The position numbers were made by a program, and so were the translations under genes. The notes beneath the pieces were generated by a model. That model was not told where the DNA came from and made no database searches. It saw only the letters and a list, made by a program, of their open reading frames with translations. 64,000 nucleotides of DNA from Loigolactobacillus coryniformis subsp. coryniformis KCTC 3167 = DSM 20001. GTDB lineage: Bacteria > Bacillota > Bacilli > Lactobacillales > Lactobacillaceae. Positions 8,862 through 18,228 of the stretch are shown here, one piece after another. The stretch lies in assembly GCF_002706425.1 (NCBI RefSeq), contig NZ_CP017713.1, forward strand, positions 682,001 through 746,000, in the 5' to 3' direction. Position 1 is the stretch's first letter. Every line of letters starts with the position of its first letter.

Positions 8862-9009
8862 GTGTGATATAAGGTGCCCAGCTACTACTTCACAGTAGCA
8901 GTTGATTTTCATACTGAAAATCCTTGATGTTTCGGACGTTGACCATTCTTGTGGTAAAAAACTTGCCGCAAGAAACATGGCAAGCGGAAAAAGTTGCCTT
9001 ATGTCACAC
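8862..9009. repeat. 150-bp nested-hairpin element
   Basis: The outer arms 8862-8874 and 8997-9009 form a 13-bp stem with one wobble. Inside are three further hairpins: 8881-8886 with 8894-8899, 8904-8911 with 8915-8922 (8 bp, 3-base loop), and 8962-8967 with 8979-8984. No convincing gene lies in it. It could be a MITE-like repeat or a structured RNA; its outer arm resembles the arm of the adjacent clpE terminator (gagttgcgacataa). Which strand is transcribed is unclear. Confidence 0.55.
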
Positions 9010-9034
9010 GTTTTGGCTATATTGTTTGGAAGTA

Positions 9035-9077
9035 TAAAAAAAGAGTTGCGACATAAATTACTTATGTCGCAACTCTC
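9035..9077 (-). terminator. clpE terminator
   Basis: A 14-bp perfect stem (9043-9056 with 9062-9075) is followed on the minus strand by a run of seven T residues (plus-strand A run 9035-9042). It lies directly after the clpE stop codon. Confidence 0.9.
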
Positions 9078-9091
9078 TTAATCAACTGGCG

Positions 9092-11326
9092 CTAGTCGTC
9101 AGTTTTTTTATCTTCTGTTTTTGGTGTTGGTTCTGTTGGTTGGTAGGGACCAATTACGATTTGATCATCCTTAACGTTAGCCGATAACGACTTGGTCTCT
9201 GCATGATCCAAATAATAATCAGCGATTCGATCTTCGATTTGTTCTTGGATCACACGCCGTAATGGCCGTGCCCCCATTGCAGGGTTATAACCTAAGTCAA
9301 CTAATTTTTCTTTAGCTGGTTGAGTGACGTGAATCGTCAAACCTTGATCAGCGGTCATCTGATTAACATCGTTCAACATTAAATCAACGATCTGAATCAA
9401 ATCTTGTTTCTTCAACGCATTGAATTCAATAATATCGTCGAATCGATTTAAGAATTCAGGTTTGAAGTAATTAGATAATTGATCCAAAATTGAATGCGTG
9501 TTGCCAGAAGCAGAGGCACTGAAACCAACATTTGCTTCAGCGTCGCCCTGACCGGCATTAGACGTCATAATAATGATCGTATCCTTGAAGCTAACAGTCC
9601 GTCCTTGCGCATCGGTCAAGCGACCATCATCCAAAATCTGCAGGAACATATGCATAACATCAGGATGGGCTTTTTCGATTTCATCTAATAGGACCAAACT
9701 ATATGGGTTACGCCGAACCTGTTCAGTTAATTGACCAGCTTCTTCGTAACCAACATAGCCAGGAGGTGAACCGATTAATTTAGACACTGAGAATTTCTCC
9801 ATATATTCACTCATATCAAAGCGAATCATTGAATCCTCAGAACCAAATAGTTCAACTGCTAATTGCTTAGCCAATTCTGTTTTCCCGACACCAGTTGGAC
9901 CAACGAAGAGGAAGGAGCCAATTGGCCGGCCAGATTTATTGAAGCCAATCCGGTTACGCCGAATTGCCCGAGCAACTTTATCAACCGCTTCAGTCTGGCC
10001 AATTACATGACTGTCCAAATCAGAAGCTAGAGTTTTGAGTTGCTTTTGTTCCTTACTGCGTAATTCACCAACAGGGATGTTTGTCTTTTCTTCAACGATC
10101 TGTTCCATGTCTTTAACACTAACTGCAGGTGTTTCTTCAGTGGACGTGTCGTCTTTTTGCATTTTTTCTAACTTGTTGACTTGGTCACGGTAATAAGCCG
10201 CTTTTTCATAGTCTTCTTGTTTCAATGCTTGTTGCTTTTGTTCTTCTGCTTGATCCATTTTTTCCTTGATCACTTTAGGATCAACGGTATCGATCGTTAA
10301 GTTCTTACGTGAACCAGCTTCATCGAGTAAGTCAATGGCCTTATCTGGCAAGTAACGATCCTGGATGTAGCGATTAGAAAGATTAGCAGCAGCTTCGATG
10401 GCTTCATCACTATATTTAACGTGATGATAGTCTTCATATTTCTTCTGTAAACCTTTCAGGATTTGAATCGTTTCTTCAACGGTTGGTTCATCGACCCGAA
10501 CTGGTTGGAACCGCCGTTCAAGTGCGGAATCTTTTTCAATTTTACGATATTCATTTAGCGTCGTGGCACCCATTAATTGGAAATCTCCACGGGCAAGAGC
10601 TGGTTTCAAAACATTACCAGCATCCATACCGCCTTCAGCGTTACCGGCACCCATGATTTCATGAATTTCATCAATAAAGAGGATCACATTCGTATTTTTA
10701 CGGACTTCATCCATTAATTGTTGCATCCGTTGTTCAAATTGACCACGGATACCAGTGCCTTGAACCAAAGAAACAACATCTAAACGAATGACTTCTTTAC
10801 TTTGTAGTTTTTGTGGTACCTGACCGGCAACGATTTTTTGGGCTAGGCCTTCAACAACGGCTGTTTTACCAACCCCAGCTTCGCCAATTAGAACAGGGTT
10901 ATTTTTCGTCCGCCGATTAAGGATCTCGATCACACGAGAAATTTCTTTGTCCCGGCCGATAACGGGATCGACTTTACCTTGGCGGGCAAGGTTAGTCAAA
11001 TTGATCCCAAATTGAGCCAACAAGCCACCGCCGTTTTTATTGTTGCCACGGCCACCACCATTACGTCCAGCTTGAGTTTGCGGACCTTGTTCGAAACCCA
11101 TTTGCTGGTTGGCATCCATGCCACCTTGACCCATAGCACGGAAAATGTCATCTAAATTACTAAAGCCAAAAGGATCACTAGGGCCTGCATTACGCACTTG
11201 GCCGCCTTGCTGCTGCTTTAATTGCTGATAACAATTCTGGCAGAGATCGATTTGCTTACGGGCGCCATTCACATTTGTGTACAAGTGAATCGTTGCCTCG
11301 TTTTTGCGACAATTTTGACACAGCAT
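9092..11326 (-). CDS. clpE: ATP-dependent Clp protease ATP-binding subunit ClpE
   Basis: 744 residues from the ATG giving MLCQNC. Order: N-terminal zinc finger with two CxxC pairs (CQNC and CQNC), a Gly/Asn/Gln-rich linker, AAA-1 with Walker [14 protein letters not shown] and Walker [10 protein letters not shown], a UVR coiled-coil domain ([20 protein letters not shown]), AAA-2 with [13 protein letters not shown] and [13 protein letters not shown], and a ClpB-D2-small C-domain. It unfolds substrates for ClpP under stress. The frame is open 15 codons further (to 11371), but that ATG has no SD and known ClpE proteins begin at the zinc finger; neither start has an ideal SD, so the start is uncertain. 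A CtsR box and promoter lie just upstream. Confidence 0.95.
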   Translation of the reverse strand: MLCQNCRKNEATIHLYTNVNGARKQIDLCQNCYQQLKQQQGGQVRNAGPSDPFGFSNLDDIFRAMGQGGMDANQQMGFEQGPQTQAGRNGGGRGNNKNGGGLLAQFGINLTNLARQGKVDPVIGRDKEISRVIEILNRRTKNNPVLIGEAGVGKTAVVEGLAQKIVAGQVPQKLQSKEVIRLDVVSLVQGTGIRGQFEQRMQQLMDEVRKNTNVILFIDEIHEIMGAGNAEGGMDAGNVLKPALARGDFQLMGATTLNEYRKIEKDSALERRFQPVRVDEPTVEETIQILKGLQKKYEDYHHVKYSDEAIEAAANLSNRYIQDRYLPDKAIDLLDEAGSRKNLTIDTVDPKVIKEKMDQAEEQKQQALKQEDYEKAAYYRDQVNKLEKMQKDDTSTEETPAVSVKDMEQIVEEKTNIPVGELRSKEQKQLKTLASDLDSHVIGQTEAVDKVARAIRRNRIGFNKSGRPIGSFLFVGPTGVGKTELAKQLAVELFGSEDSMIRFDMSEYMEKFSVSKLIGSPPGYVGYEEAGQLTEQVRRNPYSLVLLDEIEKAHPDVMHMFLQILDDGRLTDAQGRTVSFKDTIIIMTSNAGQGDAEANVGFSASASGNTHSILDQLSNYFKPEFLNRFDDIIEFNALKKQDLIQIVDLMLNDVNQMTADQGLTIHVTQPAKEKLVDLGYNPAMGARPLRRVIQEQIEDRIADYYLDHAETKSLSANVKDDQIVIGPYQPTEPTPKTEDKKTDD

Positions 11327-11390
11327 AGATCGCTTCACAACCTTTCGTACGAGTTCTGTATCGTAGCTCATTCTAAAAGATCAAAATTCG

Positions 11391-11407
11391 TTTGACCAAC
11401 TTTGACC
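11391..11407 (-). promoter_or_regulatory. CtsR operator of clpE
   Basis: The minus strand reads GGTCAAA-GTT-GGTCAAA, a perfect match to the CtsR tandem heptad consensus RGTCAAANANRGTCAAA apart from the free spacer. It lies just downstream of the -10 box, so bound CtsR would block transcription start. clpE is thus a member of the CtsR heat-shock regulon together with ctsR-clpC in this window. Confidence 0.93.
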
Positions 11408-11417
11408 TTCAAACAGT

Positions 11418-11445
11418 ATTATACCCCCCGACTTCTGAAATACAA
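11418..11445 (-). promoter_or_regulatory. clpE sigma-A promoter
   Basis: On the minus strand TTGTAT (plus-strand 11440-11445), a 16-base spacer and TATAAT (plus-strand 11418-11423). The CtsR operator follows 10 bases after the -10. Confidence 0.75.
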
Positions 11446-11489
11446 GTGTTTGGCTCGCTTTTTTAGCAGAAAAATTTTTGAGTGCTAAT

Positions 11490-11518
11490 TTGCGCAACTA
11501 AAAAATTTCGCTTACAAT
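11490..11518 (+). promoter_or_regulatory. Candidate promoter for the 62-residue gene
   Basis: TTGCGC at 11490-11495, 17-base spacer, TACAAT at 11513-11518. The -10 is good, the -35 only half matches. It is 37 bases before the ATG at 11556. Confidence 0.5.
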
Positions 11519-11555
11519 GTCAGTTTAGTATAGGTAAGGAAATGAGGCAAAAATT

Positions 11556-11744
11556 ATGACCGATTATTTAACCCAGATCAAAGAATTAGCAACCGGTGAA
11601 CGTAAGCAGATCGAGGTGAGACAAGCTGATTTTTACGCATTTCGGCGTGCTTGGTTGGAATTTCCACAACGGAAAAGTATTGTCGGTGAAGCACAGCGTG
11701 GTGGCGATGTCATCTATCATTTTGAAAAAGGGACTGAACAGTAG
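11556..11744 (+). CDS. Small soluble protein of unknown function
   Basis: 62 residues, charged, no hydrophobic segment, with an aromatic middle (DFYAFRRAWLEFPQ) and a beta-rich tail (GDVIYHF). ATG 11556 follows GAGG with 8-base spacing and a plausible promoter. It sits between clpE and ptsH on the plus strand, separated from ptsH by nearly 190 bases. I do not recognise the family; the codon use and SD suggest a real gene. Confidence 0.65.
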   Translation: MTDYLTQIKELATGERKQIEVRQADFYAFRRAWLEFPQRKSIVGEAQRGGDVIYHFEKGTEQ

Positions 11745-11815
11745 TCACATATCAATTTTCATACCAGTTTGCAAGCAAAAACGTCGGTAACAAGCCGGAA
11801 AATGGGCAAAAAAGG

Positions 11816-11844
11816 TTGTCGAACCGGTTGAAAAATGGTAGTCT
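11816..11844 (+). promoter_or_regulatory. Candidate ptsHI promoter
   Basis: TTGTCG at 11816-11821, 17-base spacer and TAGTCT at 11839-11844, the latter preceded by TGG (extended -10 type). It leaves a leader of about 80 bases to ptsH. No cre site is evident. Confidence 0.4.
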
Positions 11845-11932
11845 TAAATGTTGAAAGGGCGACCTTGTTTTGTTGTCGATTAAAAGGAAAACCCTAACAT
11901 AACTTTTAAACGCTAAAGGAGAATGATCAATC

Positions 11933-12199
11933 ATGGAAAAACGCGATTTTCATATTATTGCTGAAACAGGTATTCATGCTCGTCCAGCTACATTGTTAGT
12001 ACAATCAGCAAGCAAATTTAACTCAGATATCAACTTGGAATATAAAGGCAAGTCAGTTAACTTGAAGTCCATCATGGGTGTTATGTCACTTGGTGTTGGT
12101 AAAGATGCTGACGTTACAATTTCAGCTGAAGGTGCTGACGAAGCAGACGCCATTGCTGCAATTGCAGATACAATGACTAAGGAAGGTTTATCAGACTAA
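11933..12199 (+). CDS. ptsH: PTS phosphocarrier protein HPr
   Basis: 88 residues, standard HPr length. His15 lies in GIHARPAT, the site phosphorylated by enzyme I, and Ser46 in [10 protein letters not shown], the HPr kinase target used for CcpA-dependent catabolite control. It passes phosphate from enzyme I to sugar-specific IIA domains, including the IIA encoded at 45.6 kb. AGGAG precedes the ATG. Its TAA shares a base with the ptsI ATG (TAATG), indicating translational coupling. Confidence 0.98.
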   Translation: MEKRDFHIIAETGIHARPATLLVQSASKFNSDINLEYKGKSVNLKSIMGVMSLGVGKDADVTISAEGADEADAIAAIADTMTKEGLSD

Positions 12200-13923
12200 T
12201 GACGGAAATGTTAAAAGGGATTGCTGCTAGTGACGGCATTGCTCGCGCAAAAGCCTACTTGCTTGTTCAACCTGATTTATCATTTTCTAAAAAGTCGATC
12301 GACTCGGTTGATGGTGAAGTTGCTCGTTTACAGGCGGCAGTGACAGCTTCAACAGAAGAACTACAAAAGATTCGTGATATTGCCGTCAAAAGCTTAGGTG
12401 AAGAAGAAGCTCAAGTATTTGATGCACACATGATGATTTTGGCTGATCCAGAATTTGTTGGTGCAGTTGAAACCGGCATTAAAAATGATAAAACCAATGC
12501 TGAACAAGTATTGCATGACGTTTCAACACAATTTGTTGAAATGTTTGAGGCAATGACTGATAACCCGTATATGCAAGAACGGGCAGCTGATATCCGCGAT
12601 GTAACTAAGCGGGTTATGAGTCATTTATTAGGCGTAACTTTACCTAATCCTGCTTTAATCGATGAAGAAGTTGTTATTATTGCGCATGATTTGACACCAA
12701 GTGATACTGCGCAATTAAATCGTAAATACGTTAAAGGTTTTATCACTGACTTAGGCGGTCGGACCAGTCATTCAGCAATTATGGCACGCTCATTGGAAAT
12801 TCCTGCAATCGTAGGGACGGAAAAAGCGACTGAAGTTGTGAATGAAGATCAGATGGTTATTGTTGATGGTAATACCGGTGACGCTTTACTTGATCCATCA
12901 GATGCTGATATTGCTAAGTATGACCAAGCAGCTAAGGACTTTGCGGCCCAAAAAGCTGAATGGGAAAAGCTAAAGAATGAACGGACTGTCACTAAAGACG
13001 GTAAGAATTTCATTACGGCAGCTAATATTGGTACCCCTGATGATGTTGTTGGTGCAACTGATAATGGTGCTGAAGCGGTCGGTTTATTCCGTTCTGAATT
13101 CTTATATATGGATTCAGCAGAATTACCAACTGAAGATGAACAATTCGAAGCTTATAAAAAAGCGCTCGAAGGGATGAATGGTAACCAAGTCGTTGTCCGG
13201 ACAATGGATATCGGCGGGGACAAGCATTTACCTTATTTACCATTACCAGAAGAAATGAACCCATTCTTGGGTTACCGTGCAATTCGGATCAGTCTTGATC
13301 GTCAGGATATTTTCCGGACACAGTTGCGTGCTTTGTTGCGTGCATCTAACTACGGTAACTTAGCAATTATGTTCCCTATGATCGCAACCGTTAGTGAATT
13401 TAAGCAAGCGCGTGCAATCTATGATGAAGAACGGGCTAAGCTAGTTAAAGCTGGTACACCAGTTGCCGACAAGATCGAAGTCGGTATGATGATGGAAATT
13501 CCAGCAGCTGCTGTTATTGCGGATAAGTTAGCTAAGTATGCTGATTTCTTCAGTATTGGTACTAACGACTTGATCCAATATTCAATGGCTGCTGATCGGG
13601 GTAACGAACATGTTTCCTACCTATACCAACCTTATAACCCATCAATTTTACGTTTGGTTAAGCGGATCATTGATGCAGCGCATGCTGAAGGTAAATGGGC
13701 AGGTATGTGTGGCGAAGCTGCTGGCGACCCAATCATGGTACCATTATTGTTAGGCATGGGCTTAGACGAATATTCAATGAGTGCAACTTCAATCTTGAAG
13801 ATTCGTAGCTTAATGCGGCAATTGGACACTAATGATATGAAAGCTTTGGCGGATAAAGCATTAACTGATGCGGAAACCAACGAAGCTGTCATTGCATTAG
13901 TTAAGTCAGTTACACAAGCTTAA
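12199..13923 (+). CDS. ptsI: PTS enzyme I (phosphoenolpyruvate-protein phosphotransferase)
   Basis: 574 residues. It takes phosphate from PEP onto His191 in [13 protein letters not shown] and transfers it to HPr. Domains in order: N-terminal HPr-binding helical domain (about 30-140), the phosphohistidine domain (about 145-225) and the C-terminal PEP-binding TIM barrel with [22 protein letters not shown] and the active-site cysteine in GMCGEAAGD. It overlaps ptsH by one base and ends the operon at a strong terminator. Confidence 0.98.
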   Translation: MTEMLKGIAASDGIARAKAYLLVQPDLSFSKKSIDSVDGEVARLQAAVTASTEELQKIRDIAVKSLGEEEAQVFDAHMMILADPEFVGAVETGIKNDKTNAEQVLHDVSTQFVEMFEAMTDNPYMQERAADIRDVTKRVMSHLLGVTLPNPALIDEEVVIIAHDLTPSDTAQLNRKYVKGFITDLGGRTSHSAIMARSLEIPAIVGTEKATEVVNEDQMVIVDGNTGDALLDPSDADIAKYDQAAKDFAAQKAEWEKLKNERTVTKDGKNFITAANIGTPDDVVGATDNGAEAVGLFRSEFLYMDSAELPTEDEQFEAYKKALEGMNGNQVVVRTMDIGGDKHLPYLPLPEEMNPFLGYRAIRISLDRQDIFRTQLRALLRASNYGNLAIMFPMIATVSEFKQARAIYDEERAKLVKAGTPVADKIEVGMMMEIPAAAVIADKLAKYADFFSIGTNDLIQYSMAADRGNEHVSYLYQPYNPSILRLVKRIIDAAHAEGKWAGMCGEAAGDPIMVPLLLGMGLDEYSMSATSILKIRSLMRQLDTNDMKALADKALTDAETNEAVIALVKSVTQA

Positions 13924-13935
13924 TTAACGTACAGA

Positions 13936-13961
13936 AGCGTCGAGTAATCGGCGCTTTTTTT
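13936..13961 (+). terminator. ptsHI terminator
   Basis: An 8-bp stem (13936-13943 with 13948-13955, one wobble), GTAA loop and a T7 tract follow ptsI by about 12 bases. Confidence 0.85.
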
Positions 13962-14081
13962 GTGGATTGAAAGCTGTTGCGGACCGGTGACTGAAGGGGC
14001 TGACGCTTTTTTCTTATTGTTAGACGGATTACTGAGGAAAAACTCAGACTTTTGTGTGATTATTTTTTAGCTTTGTTTGGT

Positions 14082-14087
14082 TATAAT
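14082..14087 (+). promoter_or_regulatory. Candidate -10 box for the glycolipid operon
   Basis: A consensus TATAAT lies about 105 bases before the first glycosyltransferase; the -35 region is poor. The remainder of 13962-14191 shows a small hairpin near 14033-14048 but no other feature. Confidence 0.4.
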
Positions 14088-14191
14088 TAGGTAACGTTGA
14101 TTGGAGTGGGGGATTAAGGTGGCTGTTATTTGCGCTTTGGTTGCATTCCCACTATAATTAATCCAATAGACTGGTTTGGAAAGAAGGCAAA

Positions 14192-15376
14192 TTGCGCGTG
14201 AACATTGGTATATTTACAGATACATACTTTCCACAGGTAAGTGGGGTTGCGACTTCGATCAAGACACTTCGTGATGAGCTTGAGCGTGAAGGGCACTCCG
14301 TTTACATTTTTACAACAACCGATCCGCATGTGGATAAGGACGAATTTGAACCGAATATTTTCCGATTTGCGAGCGTTCCTTTTGTTTCTTTTACCGATCG
14401 GCGAATTGCGGTACGCGGCTTATTTCATGCTTATCAGGTCGCACGTGATCTAGATCTTGATATCGTCCATACCCAGACTGAATTTTCGATGGGCTATATC
14501 GGTAAATTTGTGGCTAAAAATTTAAAAATTCCGTGCGTGCATACGTACCACACGATGTACCAAGACTATCTTCATTATATTTTAAATGGGAAGTTATTGC
14601 GGCCATACCACGTTAAGCAGGCAATGCGCGCTTATTTACATCATATGTATGGTGTGATTGCACCTAGTGAGCGTGTCGTAGCGACATTACAAAGTTATGG
14701 TGTTAAATCACCGATGCGCATCATTCCCACGGGGATCGATATTTCGCAATATGAAAATCCAGTTCCGGTTGAGTGCCGTAAGAAGTTAGGTATCAGCCCG
14801 GAGACACCGGTATTACTCTCGCTTAGTCGAGTAGCATATGAGAAAAATATTCATGAGATTATCGCGGCGTTACCACAAATTTTAGTTAAACAACCCACCG
14901 TACAATTAGTGATCGTTGGTGATGGGCCGGCGCGGGCTGATTTAGCTCAACAAGCGGAACAATTAGGGATTGCTGATCATGTTATTTTTACGGGTGAAGT
15001 ACCCAATGATCATGTATCAGCGTACTATCACATGGCTGATCTATTCGTTTCGGCTTCGCACTCTGAATCGCAAGGGCTAACTTACGTTGAAGCGATGGCC
15101 AGTGGGTTAAAGGCGGTGGCAGCGGCCAGTCCGTACACTAATGAATTGTTGGATGATCCAGCGATCGGCACGACCTTTGAAAGCCAAGTGGAAATGGTCC
15201 ATCAGATTTTGAATTATTTAGCTCATCCACAAAGTTACTCAGATCCAGCACCACGACAACAAAAGCTTTACTCGATTTCGGCGGAGCATTTTGCCGAGCA
15301 AGTAGTTCGTTTTTATCAAGATACACAGGTTTACTACGCTGAACGCCACCGCGATTCCGCGGATGTTAGCGATTAA
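14192..15376 (+). CDS. GT4 glycosyltransferase, probable diacylglycerol glucosyltransferase (LafA-like)
   Basis: 394 residues with a GT-B fold: N-terminal FTDTYFPQVSGVATSI motif, HTYHTMYQDY acceptor-side segment, and the C-terminal donor site (VGDGPARADL, VSASHSESQGLTYVEAMASG) with the E-x7-E signature of GT4. Members opening this way make glucosyl-diacylglycerol, the anchor lipid of lipoteichoic acid (LafA/BgsB/ALgs-type). The start is either TTG 14192 (4 bases from AAGAAGG) or GTG 14198 (10-base spacing). The next two genes complete a glycolipid cluster, and the LTA synthase gene lies 3 kb on, supporting the assignment. Confidence 0.85.
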   Translation: MRVNIGIFTDTYFPQVSGVATSIKTLRDELEREGHSVYIFTTTDPHVDKDEFEPNIFRFASVPFVSFTDRRIAVRGLFHAYQVARDLDLDIVHTQTEFSMGYIGKFVAKNLKIPCVHTYHTMYQDYLHYILNGKLLRPYHVKQAMRAYLHHMYGVIAPSERVVATLQSYGVKSPMRIIPTGIDISQYENPVPVECRKKLGISPETPVLLSLSRVAYEKNIHEIIAALPQILVKQPTVQLVIVGDGPARADLAQQAEQLGIADHVIFTGEVPNDHVSAYYHMADLFVSASHSESQGLTYVEAMASGLKAVAAASPYTNELLDDPAIGTTFESQVEMVHQILNYLAHPQSYSDPAPRQQKLYSISAEHFAEQVVRFYQDTQVYYAERHRDSADVSD

Positions 15377-15409
15377 CAGCAATCTTTTATAATTGGAGAT
15401 ATAACTAGC

Positions 15410-16432
15410 ATGTTAGACATACACATGTTTTCTACGGCCACTAAGGTCAAGGGACAAGGCGTTGGTAGTGCTTATATGGAGTTAGTCCAGCTACTGCAAC
15501 GCCATTTTCAAAATGAATTTAAGGTCAGCATTAATCAATATGGTCGTTCAGATATTAGTCATTACCACACGATCAATTTTCGGTTTTTTCTCTCAACTTT
15601 TTTCCGGCGCCGAGGCCGTAAAATTGGTTATGTTCATTTTTTGCCGGAAACGCTAGAAGGTAGTTTAACGATTCCGCAGCCGTTTAAAGGGATTTTTTAT
15701 CATTATGTGATCGCCTTTTATCGGCGGATGGATCACTTAGTGGTGGTTAATCCTAGTTTTATTCCTAAGCTGATCGCCTACCAAATTCCAGCTAACAAAA
15801 TTACATATATTCCTAATTTTGTGTCGCGTAAGGAGTTTTATCCGCAATCACCAGAACAGATCACGGCGTTACGGCAGCATTATCAGATTCCAGCTGATCA
15901 GTTTGTGATCCTCGGTGCGGGACAGATTCAAGAGCGCAAAGGGGTTGACGATTTTGTCGAATTAGCTCGACGTAATCCCGATATTCAGTTTATTTGGGCC
16001 GGTGGTTTTTCTTTTGGCAAAATGACTGACGGTTATGAGCGTTACAAAAAAATCGTTGATACGCCCCCAGCAAATTTACGATTTACTGGGATCATCGAGC
16101 GGTCGGAACTGATGAACTTTTATAATCTAAGTGACTTATTCTTGCTGCCTTCCTACAACGAGTTGTTCCCGATGTCGGTATTGGAAAGCTTTGCTTGTGG
16201 GACACCAGTCTTGTTGCGTGATCTATCTTTGTATCGTGCGATCATTGCCGGTTACTACGTTGCTGCTACCGATGTTGACGATATGCATCAAAAAATCGCT
16301 GATCTGCGAGAAAAACCCGCTTCACTGGCTTATATGCAGCAACAAGCTCAGGCGGCGGCTGATTATTATTCAGAAGAGCGTTTGGTGAAAATCTGGCATC
16401 GTTTTTACGTTGAACAGGCTAAAGAGGGCTAG
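15410..16432 (+). CDS. GT4 glycosyltransferase, probable LafB/CpoA-like glycolipid glycosyltransferase
   Basis: 340 residues. The N-terminus carries KVKGQGVGSAYMEL, a segment I associate with the LafB/CpoA/BgsA group that adds the second sugar to monoglucosyl-diacylglycerol. The C-half has the GT4 donor site: LGAGQIQERKGVDDFVEL, FTGIIERSELMNFY and the E-x7-E region LPSYNELFPMSVLESFACG. It lies 33 bases after the first transferase with a GGAG SD and is followed after 2 bases by the membrane protein gene. Donor sugar (galactose or glucose) cannot be told from sequence. Confidence 0.83.
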   Translation: MLDIHMFSTATKVKGQGVGSAYMELVQLLQRHFQNEFKVSINQYGRSDISHYHTINFRFFLSTFFRRRGRKIGYVHFLPETLEGSLTIPQPFKGIFYHYVIAFYRRMDHLVVVNPSFIPKLIAYQIPANKITYIPNFVSRKEFYPQSPEQITALRQHYQIPADQFVILGAGQIQERKGVDDFVELARRNPDIQFIWAGGFSFGKMTDGYERYKKIVDTPPANLRFTGIIERSELMNFYNLSDLFLLPSYNELFPMSVLESFACGTPVLLRDLSLYRAIIAGYYVAATDVDDMHQKIADLREKPASLAYMQQQAQAAADYYSEERLVKIWHRFYVEQAKEG

Positions 16433-16434
16433 CC

Positions 16435-17451
16435 ATGAGTCGAAAAAATATTGCAGTCCTAATTGGGATGTTGCTATTAGGCGGTGGCATTTTTGCCTAC
16501 GAGTTGCGTACGGTGCGTTTGAGTCAATTATTACGCGAAATTGCACAACTTAATTGGTGGTGGTTATTGGTAGCAGCTGGGTGCATGGGCCTCTATTGGC
16601 TGATGGAAGCCTTTGTCGTTAAATTATTACTAAAGGGGCGCGTCGATCATTTTTCGTTTAAAAACGCGTTGCGGATACCGCTAGTTGAGCAGCTATTTAA
16701 TTCATTGACGCCATTTTCTTCTGGTGGGCAACCGGCCCAGTTGATGGCGTTGATGCAATCGGGAGTCGATGGTGGCCGGGCTAGTTCATTACTATTGATG
16801 AAGTTTATTGTTTTTCAAGCAATGGTGTTGATCAACTTCATCTTGACCTTGGTTTTTGGCTTTAAGTTAGTTGCGGCTAAGTTCACTTATCTGGCTTGGC
16901 TAGTTGTTTTTGGTTTTCTGATTCACTTGGCGGTCATTACGGGACTACTACTGGTCATGTATTGGTACAATTTCACCAAAGGCTTGGTACGATTATTGTT
17001 ACGGCCACTACATTGGGTAATGGCTGAGTCACGGGTCAATAAGTTAGAGGCAACTTTAAACCTTAAGATCGATAATTTTTATCGCGAAAGTTTGCGCATC
17101 AAAAATCAAACCGGCATGTTGATCAAAGCTAGCATACTGACTTTTATTCAATTGATCTTTTACTATAGCGTGCCGTATTTTGTGTTATTAGCCCTAGGGC
17201 TGCAGCCAAGCTTTATGGAAGTTTTAGTGATGCATATTATGATTGTCATGATCATTTCACTATTTCCGATCCCAGGCGGTTCTGGAGGCGCAGAGATCAG
17301 CTTCCGTGCGCTATTTGCGACCTTTGTTGTGGTAAATAGTAAATTAGTATTGGCGATGATCCTGTGGCGGTTTATGACTTATTATTTAGGGATGTTTATT
17401 GGCATCTTTGCTTTAGTCGTCAAGCCGGATAAAGTGAAAGAAATTGATTAG
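16435..17451 (+). CDS. Flippase-like membrane protein (LPG_synthase_TM / UPF0104 family)
   Basis: 338 residues, about eight transmembrane helices, matching the membrane half of MprF-type proteins (YbhN/UPF0104) but without the soluble aminoacyl-transferase domain. Conserved marks are FNSLTPFSSGGQPAQL and the loop FPIPGGSGGAEISFRALF. The starting ATG is 2 bases after the previous stop. Position after two glycolipid transferases suggests it moves or organises the glycolipid, in the role given to LafC-like proteins; this is inference from context. Confidence 0.82.
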   Translation: MSRKNIAVLIGMLLLGGGIFAYELRTVRLSQLLREIAQLNWWWLLVAAGCMGLYWLMEAFVVKLLLKGRVDHFSFKNALRIPLVEQLFNSLTPFSSGGQPAQLMALMQSGVDGGRASSLLLMKFIVFQAMVLINFILTLVFGFKLVAAKFTYLAWLVVFGFLIHLAVITGLLLVMYWYNFTKGLVRLLLRPLHWVMAESRVNKLEATLNLKIDNFYRESLRIKNQTGMLIKASILTFIQLIFYYSVPYFVLLALGLQPSFMEVLVMHIMIVMIISLFPIPGGSGGAEISFRALFATFVVVNSKLVLAMILWRFMTYYLGMFIGIFALVVKPDKVKEID

Positions 17452-17578
17452 TGGCTTCGATAATATTAGAATTTCATGAAAAAGGTACCGCTAGAAGTTG
17501 GTTTAGTAGGCTATTGACCGAAAAAAACTAATATTTTTGAAATAACTGGCGCTGAAATGCTCACTTGGCCCGATTTTC

Positions 17579-17587
17579 TGGTATCAT
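17579..17587 (+). promoter_or_regulatory. Extended -10 promoter for the YkuJ-family gene
   Basis: TGGTATCAT is an extended -10 element 35 bases before the ATG; no clear -35 is present. Confidence 0.45.
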
Positions 17588-17621
17588 TATTGGGTAAAGA
17601 TCGAATGAAGGGAGTCACGTC

Positions 17622-17858
17622 ATGAAAAGCTCACAGCTAGTTGCGATCATCAGTCGTTTGGAAGCCATGCAGCAAGGTTCTGCGGACGATGAAGTCCGGA
17701 CTCGCCGCTTTGAAAAAAATGGTGCCGAACGTGGTTTAGTCAGTTTTGACCCACAAACAGAAACTTACGAGTTAGAAGAATTAACTAATCATCAAAAATT
17801 TGAGTTCGATGATATTGATCTAATTGCGATGGAAATCTATGATCTGCTTGATGACTAA
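17622..17858 (+). CDS. YkuJ-family protein (DUF1797)
   Basis: 78 residues: an N-terminal helix (SQLVAIISRLEAMQQ), a central FEKNG beta segment and the acidic tail FDDIDLIAMEIYDLLDD. The pattern matches B. subtilis YkuJ, a small alpha/beta protein of unknown role. GGGAG lies upstream of the ATG. It stands alone between the glycolipid cluster and the LTA synthase. Confidence 0.8.
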   Translation: MKSSQLVAIISRLEAMQQGSADDEVRTRRFEKNGAERGLVSFDPQTETYELEELTNHQKFEFDDIDLIAMEIYDLLDD

Positions 17859-17886
17859 TTAGTCTTCAAACGAATAAAACGAATCG

Positions 17887-17931
17887 ACAGTCGTCAGCAA
17901 ACTTATGTAGTATGGGTTTGTTGGCGGCTGT
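17887..17931 (+). other. Long imperfect hairpin in the ltaS upstream region
   Basis: Arms 17887-17902 and 17916-17931 pair over 16 positions with several G-T wobbles around a 13-base loop. There is no T tract after it, so it is not a standard terminator; it may still end the YkuJ transcript or be a relic. The rest of 17859-18151 shows nothing I can name. Confidence 0.4.
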
Positions 17932-18151
17932 TTGTTACCAGATAAATAGGCGATTGAAATGTTTTGTCAATTGTCGCTAAATTATTTTTATTGCTGATTT
18001 AGTGTAAACATGGCAAAGAGTAGCTTATTCCGGATAGCTACACAATCCAAACGCTGCTTATTATTTTGCTAGGCTAGGTTCTATAAGCTGAGCTTTTTTA
18101 ACATTCAGCAGTTAACAATATTAAATATTTCGTGAAGCTCGTGACCAGCAA

Positions 18152-18180
18152 TTGTTTTTCGCAAGTAAATCCAGTATGAT
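18152..18180 (+). promoter_or_regulatory. LTA synthase promoter
   Basis: TTGTTT at 18152-18157, 17-base spacer, TATGAT at 18175-18180, 49 bases before the ATG. Confidence 0.65.
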
Positions 18181-18228
18181 TTAAGAGACTTTGAATCGTA
18201 TTTTATGTGACGGAGGTAAGTAATCATT

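Noticed and set aside
8784-8978. 64-codon minus-strand frame upstream of the DUF1827-like gene
   Set aside because: It overlaps the nested-hairpin element and the gene promoter, has no SD and no protein-like composition.
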